A DNA stretch of 5,101 nt from Saprospiraceae bacterium (lineage in GTDB: Bacteria; Bacteroidota; Bacteroidia; Chitinophagales; Saprospiraceae), in assembly GCA_022842255.1 (NCBI GenBank), contig JALHPW010000412.1, positions 1 through 5,101 of the forward strand. Direction: 5' to 3'. The position numbers were made by a program, and so were the translations under genes. Below the pieces are notes generated by a model. It was not told the origin of the DNA. It saw nothing but the letters and a program-made list of their open reading frames with translations, and did not search any database. How positions within the stretch are numbered: the stretch's first letter is position 1; each line of letters starts with the position of its first letter. This document shows, one piece after another, positions 1 to 5,101 of this stretch.

Positions 1-911
1 CTGGTGATACGGCCGTGGTGGCCGAAATGCCTGCCGCCCCCTTGGAACCGCGTAAACTGTCGTCCAAGGTACTGGTGAAGGGGATTCCAGACACCACGCC
101 CTACCTTACTTTTGAACCGGATCTGCTGCAAGCGATGTACGAACAGGCCAGTTATTTGCGTCGTAAAGACGTGAAAGAACGCGGGGCGTCGGGCATCCAA
201 AAAGCAGAAATGCAACGAACGCTCGAACTGCTACAGGGCATTAACCTGCTCGACCCGAGTGTCTTGCTTACTACCTTCGATTTTTATCAGGTCAACACAG
301 ATTTCCATAAAGACCGGGTGCGTATGACCGGTTATTACACCCCGGTGGTGTATGCAAGTCGGGTGCAAACCCCTGAATTTCAAGTGCCTATGCTCAGAGC
401 ACCCGAATCGGGTATTCCTGGTCCGGCAGCGGTGGAGGCAGGCGCTTTGGCTGGTCAAGGCCTTGAATTGGCCTGGTTGCGTTCGAGAAAGGAACTGCGC
501 AACGCGCAATTGCAAGGGAATTGCCTCGTCGAATTCCCCGATGGGAAACGGAAGTATTTTGGTTTTGGCCAGTCCGTGCGTGGCAAAGGCGGCGCGTATG
601 TTTTTTTTAAGGAAGTGGATGAGCAGGTATTGGGGGCAGGGACCTTTCCGCTCACCCCACGTTATTCTATTGCGGTGGATTTGAAATACATCCCACTTGG
701 TGCCACACTTTTGGCCGAACTCCCGGATTTAGATGCGGCAGGCCGGCTCAAAGGCTATGTTTACCGCATTTTGTTTGCCCAAGACCGTGGCGGGGGTATC
801 CTGACCACCAAACGTATGGACCTGTATTGTGGCATTGGTCAAAAAGGACTTCAAGAAGCTCGGAAAATCAATAGTTTTGGGCGGCTTTGGGTGATGCTAC
901 CCAAACGTTGA
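1..911 (+). CDS. mltA: MltA-family lytic murein transglycosylase, 5' end cut by window edge
   Basis: The reading frame is open to the left edge (first whole codon at 3), so the GTG at 15 is probably not the true start; an export or lipoprotein signal would lie upstream. Residues below are counted from that GTG. The family cleaves the MurNAc-GlcNAc bond of peptidoglycan with formation of 1,6-anhydroMurNAc, usually from the outer membrane. Visible landmarks are MTGYYTPV (about 104-111), EAGALAGQGLELAWL (141-155), and a C-terminal 3D domain with IAVDLKYIPLGATLLAELP (219-237), AQDRGGGI (255-262), RMDLYCG (267-273) and GRLWVMLP (289-296). D222, D257 and D269 fit the three domain aspartates; D257 aligns with the catalytic Asp of E. 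coli MltA (D308 as I recall). Oddities: the usual QGSG motif reads QGNC (167-170), and a helical segment of about 40-45 residues found in proteobacterial MltA between GKxG-AY and VFF is absent. An acyltransferase gene follows after 64 bp. Confidence 0.9.
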   Translation, partial: GDTAVVAEMPAAPLEPRKLSSKVLVKGIPDTTPYLTFEPDLLQAMYEQASYLRRKDVKERGASGIQKAEMQRTLELLQGINLLDPSVLLTTFDFYQVNTDFHKDRVRMTGYYTPVVYASRVQTPEFQVPMLRAPESGIPGPAAVEAGALAGQGLELAWLRSRKELRNAQLQGNCLVEFPDGKRKYFGFGQSVRGKGGAYVFFKEVDEQVLGAGTFPLTPRYSIAVDLKYIPLGATLLAELPDLDAAGRLKGYVYRILFAQDRGGGILTTKRMDLYCGIGQKGLQEARKINSFGRLWVMLPKR

Positions 912-965
912 TGGTGCACGGTATACGGTTCACGGTATACGGTGTGCGACTTACGGTCAAGGGTC
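910..965. repeat. Degenerate heptanucleotide tandem repeat (YACGGTN), about 8 units
   Basis: The gap between the MltA and acyltransferase genes divides into consecutive 7-bp units: GATGGTG, CACGGTA, TACGGTT, CACGGTA, TACGGTG, TGCGACT, TACGGTC, AAGGGTC. A perfect 13-bp direct repeat (CACGGTATACGGT) lies at 917-929 and 931-943, a 14-bp period equal to two units. The last units decay towards AAAAATA. The array begins inside the stop codon of the upstream gene and ends 10 bp before the next ATG, so it fills almost the whole spacer. No function is evident. I recall similar heptamer-type spacer repeats from cyanobacteria and some Bacteroidota, but could not verify a match. Confidence 0.75.
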
Positions 966-975
966 AAAAATAAAC

Positions 976-1812
976 ATGTTTCTCCTTCAAATATTTCGGC
1001 TGGTTCCATTTTCTGTGCTGTATGTCCTTTCGGATGCGATGGCGTTTTTCCTGTATAGAATCATAGGTTACCGTAAAAAAGTGATTTTTGAAAACCTGCA
1101 CCGTGCCTTTCCTGAAAAAAGCGAGCCTGAAATCAAAAAAATTGCCCGCGGCACCTATCGAAACCTCACCGATGTCACCCTGGAAACACTAAAGTCCTTC
1201 ACCGCACCAACTGCTGAAATTGAACGCCGGGCCTTATGTGTTAACCCGGAACTGTTGAACCAATACCTGGATCGAGGGCAAAGCGTAATCCTTTCCGGAA
1301 GCCATTTGGGCAATTGGGAATATTCGGGCTTGGTTTTGCCAAAGTTCTTGAGCGGCACCACGGTATTGGTTTATAAGCCCCTGACTAACAAGAAGATGGA
1401 TGCATTCATGAACAGGGCCCGAACCCGGACCGGCGCCGCTACGGTGGCCATGAAGGAATTGGTTCGAGCTTTGAAAAGTGAAGCGACCTCCACTTTTGTG
1501 CTGTTGTCCGATCAATCCCCCAGCAGTCGTAAAAGTGCGCATTGGATAGATTTTTTCGGACAGGATACGGCTTCTTTGCCTGGGGCCGATGTATTGGGAC
1601 GTAAGTTTGGGATGCCCGTGCTGTACTACCGGGTGCAACGAACGCCCAACCGGGGCTTTTATGAAATCGAATTCGTGGAACTCTGCTCCGAGCCTTCGGC
1701 TGCCGTGGAAATGGACATTACCCGAGCTTATGCCCGACGTTTGGAAAACGACATCCGAGAACAACCCGAACAATGGCTTTGGAGCCACAAACGTTGGAAG
1801 ATGAAACGCTGA
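976..1812 (+). CDS. LpxL/HtrB-family lipid A biosynthesis (lysophospholipid-type) acyltransferase
   Basis: A 278-residue protein of the family that transfers a secondary acyl chain to lipid A precursors at the inner face of the cytoplasmic membrane. A hydrophobic N-terminal segment (about 2-30) should anchor it. The signature NLHRAFPEKSEPEI (40-53) matches the family's NL..aFPe.s..e block. The catalytic HX4D/E motif is intact as HLGNWE, H110 to E115. LLSDQSPS (176-183) matches the D-Q block, and PEQWLWSHKRWK (264-275) is the typical C-terminal motif. Length is slightly below the roughly 300 residues of E. coli LpxL. The ATG at 976 is chosen because the hydrophobic anchor starts immediately after it; the only SD-like stretch, AAGGG at 959-963, is 12 nt away and weak. 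The spacers on either side (64 and 50 bp) allow co-transcription with both neighbours. The acceptor could be lipid A or another lipid such as an aminolipid; the sequence does not decide, so no symbol is given. Confidence 0.93.
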   Translation: MFLLQIFRLVPFSVLYVLSDAMAFFLYRIIGYRKKVIFENLHRAFPEKSEPEIKKIARGTYRNLTDVTLETLKSFTAPTAEIERRALCVNPELLNQYLDRGQSVILSGSHLGNWEYSGLVLPKFLSGTTVLVYKPLTNKKMDAFMNRARTRTGAATVAMKELVRALKSEATSTFVLLSDQSPSSRKSAHWIDFFGQDTASLPGADVLGRKFGMPVLYYRVQRTPNRGFYEIEFVELCSEPSAAVEMDITRAYARRLENDIREQPEQWLWSHKRWKMKR

Positions 1813-1822
1813 AAAATTCCCA

Positions 1823-1840
1823 ACCTGTCTGCTGGTAGGT
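1823..1840 (+). other. Small RNA-level hairpin in the spacer
   Basis: ACCTGTC (1823-1829) can pair with GGTAGGT (1834-1840) around the 4-nt loop TGCT, giving seven pairs of which two are G-U. The wobbles mean that it pairs well only in the + strand transcript. It lies 11 bp after the acyltransferase stop and has no T-run after it, so it is not a convincing terminator. It may be a decayed palindromic repeat or chance. Confidence 0.25.
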
Positions 1841-1851
1841 AAGTGTCCAAC

Positions 1852-1858
1852 AAGGAAG
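1852..1858 (+). promoter_or_regulatory. Possible Shine-Dalgarno site for the S9 peptidase
   Basis: AAGGAAG ends 4 nt before the ATG at 1863 and is the best ribosome-binding-like sequence in the window. It favours 1863 over the in-frame ATG at 1887, which has no purine-rich tract upstream. Bacteroidota depend little on such sites, so this is suggestive only. Confidence 0.4.
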
Positions 1859-1862
1859 TCCA

Positions 1863-4841
1863 ATGTCCAAAACTACTTTTCCATACATGAAACACCTTTT
1901 CCTTTTTTGCCTTTTCACTTTCTCATCAAGCTTGTTATTGGCCCAAAACAAAAAGCCAATTGAACACGCAGATGTGCATCGCTGGCGTAAAATCGAACAA
2001 CAACGGATCTCCAACGACGGACAATGGGTTGCTTGGTCGCAGGTGCCCGTCACGGAAGGCGATGCAGCGTTGCATTTATATTCGGTAGCAACGCGGAAGG
2101 AGACGGTGTTCCCAAGGGCTAGCGATGCACTTATTTCTGAAGACAATCGCTGGTTGGTTTTTAGGATAAAACCGGCATTGGATTCGCTCAAAGCCCTGCG
2201 TCGCAAGAAGGTCAAGGACGAAGATTTACCCAAGGATACCCTTTGTATTTTGGATTTGTCAGGCCAGCGGCCTTTGGAAAAAATCCCAAGATTGAAAAAT
2301 TTCTCCATGCCCGAAAAATGGAGTGGCTGGCTGACGTTTCAAATCGAGACCGAAAAAGTAGAAAAAACTGCACCAGCCAAAAAAGATACGGCTGCGGTCA
2401 AACCTGATACACTCAAAACAGGCACTGCCGCTCCACCAGCATCCCCTGCCACAACCAAGGCAAAGAAAAAAACGCCTAAAAAAGAGGACAAGGACAACGG
2501 GTACCGGCTCATTGTACGTAACCTGGCAAAGGGATTTCAGGACACCATAGCTTATGTAAAGGAATACACCCTGGCCAAACGAGGTGCCAGGATCTTGCTG
2601 CACAGCACCGGGAAAGGGGACACCATGACCTTTGCAGCCAATCCAAAAGTTTTACAAAATGGCGTATATCTGCTTGATTTAGAGCAATATAGTCTCCGTT
2701 CATTGTTCCGAAGCAAAGGGAAATTTCAACAGCTTTCCATCGATGAGTATGGCAACCAAGCGGCTTTTGTGGCCGACCTCGACACCACAAAGGCCCGCAT
2801 CCGCCCCTGGCAATTAGGTTATTGGGAAGCGGAACGTGATTCTGCCAAAATCATCGCCGGGCCCGAAAGCAGCTTTCTTCCTACACACCAATCACCCATC
2901 TCCAATCAACCCGTTGCCAAATATGGCATCAGTGAAAACGCTCGCCTTACGTTTTCAGAGGATGCAAGCAAACTGTATTTCGGCATGGCGCCGCCACCGG
3001 TTTTGAACGATACCACGCTTTTGAAGGAGGAAATCGTGGACGTGGAAGTGTGGGCCTGGAACGACAAACGGTTGTACACCCAAGAGGAAAATCGGCTCGA
3101 AAGCGAAAAAAAACGTTCCTTTTTTGCCGTGTTTCATACCCGTCAAAACCGCTTTGTACCGATTGGATCACCAGAGATGCCGGAATTTCGCTTGCAGGAG
3201 CAACGCAACGCCAACCTTGCGCTTGGTATTTCCGAAGAACCCTATACAAAATACATCACCTCAGAGGGAAGCGCCCATAAAGACCTGTTTGCCATAAATC
3301 TGGAAACTGGCGATAAAAAATTGATTGTCAAAGGCTTGCGTTGCAACCCACGGATATCGCCCGCTGGAAAATACATCGCCTGGTGGAGCGATCCGGATAG
3401 CGCCTGGTTTGCCTGGAACGCCCAAACGGCCACCATTGCCCGTTTAACCGATAACCGGTCCGTACCTTTTTTCAATGAAGAAAATGACCTTCCAGATTAT
3501 CCCAATGAGCATGGGCTGGCGGGTTGGCTGGAAGATGATGACGCGGTGTTGGTGTACGACAAGTACGATATTTGGAAAATTGATCCGAACGGTATGGGCA
3601 AACCAGAACGACTTACCCAGGGCCGCGAATCAAAGATAACTTACCGCTATATTAAACTCGACCCAGAAGAACGGGCTATCCAATACAAAAACCAACTCTT
3701 GTTGCACCATGCCAATGATTCTACCAAAGCGGAAGGGTATGCCTGGCTGGATTTGAACAAAGGCAGGCCAAAACATTGGGTTGGGGGCGATTTTGCCTAT
3801 ACCCGCGCACCCTTGAAGGCCAGGAACGCTGACGTGTTGTTGTACACCAGGGAGAATTATCAAACATTTCCAAACCTCCTGTTTGCCAATCTTGATTGGA
3901 TGAAAAAAAAGGTGACCAGCAGTCATGAACACCGGAACGATGGCCAACAAATCTCCAATGCCAATCCCCAGCAATCGGAATACAACTGGGGCTCCATGGA
4001 AATGGTGGAATGGACCTCGCTGACTGGCGAAAAAATCAAAGGGTTGCTGGTGAAACCAGAAGGGTTTGATCCTAAAAAGCAGTACCCGATGATTGTGAAC
4101 TTTTATGAAAAGATGACGGACGAGCTCCACAAACACCGTTCGCCAGATTTTCACCGTTCACAAATCAATTTCACGGTGTATTCCAGTCGCGGGTACCTTG
4201 TCTTTGCCCCCGACATCCCGTACCGCATCGGTTATCCTGGGGAGTCGGCTTATGATGCCATCATGAGTGGGGTTACTTCCTTGATTTCCAGGGGTTTTGT
4301 GGACTCCAAACGCGTAGCCCTGCAGGGTCATTCCTGGGGCGGATACCAAGCCGCCTACCTAGTGACGCGCACCAACCTGTTTGCCTGCGCGGAAGCGGGT
4401 GCGCCAGTGGCCAATATGACCTCTGCCTACGGGGGCATTCGCTGGGAATCTGGGCTGAGCCGTGCTTTCCAATACGAGCACACCCAAAGCCGAATAGGCG
4501 GCACGCTCTGGGAAAAACCCAAGCAATTTATCGAAAACTCACCACTTTTTGCGCTCGACAAGGTGGAAACTCCGCTGTTGATTTTGCACAACGACAAGGA
4601 TGGCGCCGTGCCCTGGTATCAAGGAATCGAGCTTTTTACCGGACTTCGTCGATTGGACAAACCCGCCTGGATGTTGAATTACAACGATGAACCGCACTGG
4701 CCGGTCAAACTGCAAAACCGTATAGATTTTCACCGGCGAATGCAACAATTCTTCGACCATTACCTCATGGGAGCGCCCGAGCCGAGTTGGATGAAACGCG
4801 GAGTGCCGCCGATAGAAAAAGGGATTTTGCAGGGATATTGA
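1863..4841 (+). CDS. Exported S9 (prolyl oligopeptidase) family serine peptidase
   Basis: A 992-residue protein. Residues 9-28 form a signal peptide (MKHLF...SLLLAQ), with likely cleavage around A27, so it should act in the periplasm or outside. Residues from about 35 to 700 look like a beta-propeller, with blade-type strands such as RISNDGQWVAWS (48-59), LTFSEDASKLYFG (362-374) and RISPAGKYIAWW (497-508). Residues 164-212 are a Lys/Thr/Pro/Ala-rich low-complexity insert. The alpha/beta-hydrolase domain runs from about 712 to 970. The nucleophile is S824 in GHSWGG, the acid D913 in NDKDGAVP, and the base H945 in NDEPHW; the 32-residue Asp-His spacing equals that of DPPIV (D708/H740). Y748 in VNFYEKM sits where DPPIV has its oxyanion Tyr547. 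The family hydrolyses short peptides, often at proline or alanine; the substrate here is unknown. The start at 1863 has an SD-like site; 1887 (M9) is an equally good signal-peptide start. Confidence 0.93.
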   Translation: MSKTTFPYMKHLFLFCLFTFSSSLLLAQNKKPIEHADVHRWRKIEQQRISNDGQWVAWSQVPVTEGDAALHLYSVATRKETVFPRASDALISEDNRWLVFRIKPALDSLKALRRKKVKDEDLPKDTLCILDLSGQRPLEKIPRLKNFSMPEKWSGWLTFQIETEKVEKTAPAKKDTAAVKPDTLKTGTAAPPASPATTKAKKKTPKKEDKDNGYRLIVRNLAKGFQDTIAYVKEYTLAKRGARILLHSTGKGDTMTFAANPKVLQNGVYLLDLEQYSLRSLFRSKGKFQQLSIDEYGNQAAFVADLDTTKARIRPWQLGYWEAERDSAKIIAGPESSFLPTHQSPISNQPVAKYGISENARLTFSEDASKLYFGMAPPPVLNDTTLLKEEIVDVEVWAWNDKRLYTQEENRLESEKKRSFFAVFHTRQNRFVPIGSPEMPEFRLQEQRNANLALGISEEPYTKYITSEGSAHKDLFAINLETGDKKLIVKGLRCNPRISPAGKYIAWWSDPDSAWFAWNAQTATIARLTDNRSVPFFNEENDLPDYPNEHGLAGWLEDDDAVLVYDKYDIWKIDPNGMGKPERLTQGRESKITYRYIKLDPEERAIQYKNQLLLHHANDSTKAEGYAWLDLNKGRPKHWVGGDFAYTRAPLKARNADVLLYTRENYQTFPNLLFANLDWMKKKVTSSHEHRNDGQQISNANPQQSEYNWGSMEMVEWTSLTGEKIKGLLVKPEGFDPKKQYPMIVNFYEKMTDELHKHRSPDFHRSQINFTVYSSRGYLVFAPDIPYRIGYPGESAYDAIMSGVTSLISRGFVDSKRVALQGHSWGGYQAAYLVTRTNLFACAEAGAPVANMTSAYGGIRWESGLSRAFQYEHTQSRIGGTLWEKPKQFIENSPLFALDKVETPLLILHNDKDGAVPWYQGIELFTGLRRLDKPAWMLNYNDEPHWPVKLQNRIDFHRRMQQFFDHYLMGAPEPSWMKRGVPPIEKGILQGY

Positions 4842-4843
4842 GT

Positions 4844-4911
4844 TTTTTGCCACGAATTGCACGGATTTTCACGAATAAATTAGTGTCAATTCGTTTAATT
4901 CGTGGCAAAAA
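4844..4911. repeat. 68-nt palindrome built from CACGAATT-like units; possible bidirectional terminator
   Basis: The outer arms, TTTTTGCCACGAATT (4844-4858) and AATTCGTGGCAAAAA (4897-4911), are perfect 15-bp inverted repeats. Inside, 4861-4867 (ACGGATT) pairs with 4888-4894 (AATTCGT) with one G-T wobble, and CAC at 4870-4872 pairs with GTG at 4883-4885. Each half consists of three 9-10 bp units: CACGAATTG, CACGGATTTT, CACGAATAA on the left, and AATTCGTGG, AATTCGTTT, ATTAGTGTC reading inwards from the right. The element starts 2 bp after the S9 stop codon, between convergent genes. A TTTTATT tract follows the right arm. I recall similar gccacgaatt...aattcgtggc palindromes as dispersed repeats in Bacteroidota and other environmental genomes; this is from memory. 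Confidence 0.8.
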
Positions 4912-4932
4912 TTTTATTGGAGGATTGAAACT

Positions 4933-4975
4933 AAAAAAGGGAAACCCTGGCGTTGGGTTTTACTCACCCATTTTT
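4933..4975. terminator. Nested hairpin between convergent genes, probable intrinsic terminator
   Basis: The inner stem is AAACCC (4942-4947) with GGGTTT (4955-4960) around a 7-nt loop. Directly outside it, AAAAAAGGG (4933-4941) pairs with CCCATTTTT (4967-4975) with one mismatch and a 6-nt bulge at 4961-4966. Read on the minus strand, the inner stem is followed by CCC and six T residues, a good intrinsic terminator for the Xaa-Pro aminopeptidase gene that ends at 5009. Read on the plus strand, TTTT follows the inner stem and TTTTT closes the outer one, so it may also stop transcription from the S9 gene. Confidence 0.6.
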
Positions 4976-5008
4976 CACCCAAAATCAATACCTCCATGAC
5001 AAACTTCC

Positions 5009-5101
5009 CTAGTTCATCCAGTCTTCAATCTCCTCGGCTTCCATCGGGATGTTTTTGAACAGGTCGATATTGCCATTTTCGGTAATGACGATATCGTTTT
5101 C
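5009..5101 (-). CDS. C-terminal end of an M24B Xaa-Pro aminopeptidase (PepP-like), cut by window edge
   Basis: The minus strand is open from the right edge to a TAG at 5009-5011 and encodes 30 residues that begin ENDIVITENGNIDL and end EAEEIEDWMN. The pattern E(D/N)DIVIT-x-x-GN...EEIE..M matches, as I recall it, the C-terminus of E. coli PepP (EDDIVITETGN...PEEIEALM). The family removes the N-terminal residue from peptides with proline at position two, using a dinuclear metal centre. The first visible residue, the Glu at 5099-5101, aligns with the last metal-ligand Glu of that site (E406 in E. coli PepP). The gene converges on the S9 peptidase across a 167-bp spacer. Only the tail is visible, so the exact subfamily and any signal peptide cannot be judged. 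Confidence 0.75.
   Translation of the reverse strand, partial: ENDIVITENGNIDLFKNIPMEAEEIEDWMN

Noticed and set aside
872..879. TAGTTTTG, a match to the Bacteroidota -7 promoter consensus TAnnTTTG, about 100 bp before the acyltransferase
   Set aside because: It lies inside the MltA coding sequence, no TTTG-type -33 element is found at the right distance, and a match this short is expected by chance.
1234..1863. Long open frames on the minus strand opposite the acyltransferase and the start of the S9 gene (1234-1863 and 1718-2308)
   Set aside because: They lie antisense to well-supported genes, encode no recognisable motif, and cross the intergenic gap without any start signal. They are shadows of the coding strand.
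3903..3910. A8 runs in the S9 gene (3106-3113 and 3903-3910) and a T8 run in mltA as possible frameshift or phase-variation sites
   Set aside because: The frame is intact on both sides of each run, no useful product is encoded in the alternative frames, and the runs are natural Lys and Phe codons. There is no sign of programmed slippage.
3630..4154. 174-codon minus-strand frame opposite the S9 gene
   Set aside because: It is fully antisense to the propeller and hydrolase region of a clear peptidase and shows only generic hydrophobic composition.
4917..4931. TTGGAGG followed by ATTGAAAC: a strong Shine-Dalgarno look-alike and a CRISPR-repeat-like 3' end
   Set aside because: No start codon follows at a suitable distance, and the motif occurs once, with no repeat-spacer array around it.
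4964..4981. Two TCACCCA copies 11 bp apart as a possible operator
   Set aside because: Only two short copies occur, in a convergent spacer with no promoter. The first is partly explained by the hairpin arm.
4787..4999. 70-codon plus-strand frame overlapping the S9 3' end
   Set aside because: It runs out of frame through the S9 tail, then straight through the palindrome and the terminator-like hairpin. Its sequence is explained by those elements.

Overview
The window reads as an ordinary chromosomal stretch of a Gram-negative Bacteroidota bacterium. The evidence is a lipid A-type acyltransferase and an outer-membrane-type lytic transglycosylase, a secreted S9 peptidase of the clade I associate with Bacteroidota (signal peptide ending in LLLAQ), nearly absent Shine-Dalgarno sites, and degenerate short-period repeats between genes. 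A Saprospiria-like member is a guess from the repeat style, not something the sequence proves.

Layout. Positions 1-911 (+) hold the 3' part of an MltA-type lytic murein transglycosylase, cut by the left edge. A 64-bp gap (912-975) is filled by a degenerate 7-bp tandem repeat. Positions 976-1812 (+) encode an LpxL/HtrB-family acyltransferase with an intact HX4E motif. A 50-bp gap precedes 1863-4841 (+), a 992-residue exported prolyl-oligopeptidase-family (S9) serine peptidase with triad S824/D913/H945. A 167-bp convergent intergenic region (4842-5008) follows. It contains a 68-nt palindrome built of repeated CACGAATT-like units and then a second nested hairpin that looks like a terminator. At the right edge (5009-5101, - strand) are the last 30 codons of an M24B Xaa-Pro aminopeptidase; this gene is identified from its tail, which closely resembles that of PepP.

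How the genes fit together. The first three genes are co-directional with short gaps and no clear promoter or terminator between them, so co-transcription is plausible. The first two concern the cell envelope (peptidoglycan turnover, lipid A or lipid acylation). The S9 enzyme and the convergent Xaa-Pro aminopeptidase both belong to peptidase families known for proline-containing peptides, which suggests peptide catabolism, but convergent position alone is weak evidence of a shared pathway.

I found no RNA gene, insertion sequence, CRISPR array or clear novel system. The most interesting items are the two intergenic repeat types, the compact MltA that lacks a segment present in proteobacterial relatives, and the altered oxyanion-region motif of the S9 enzyme.
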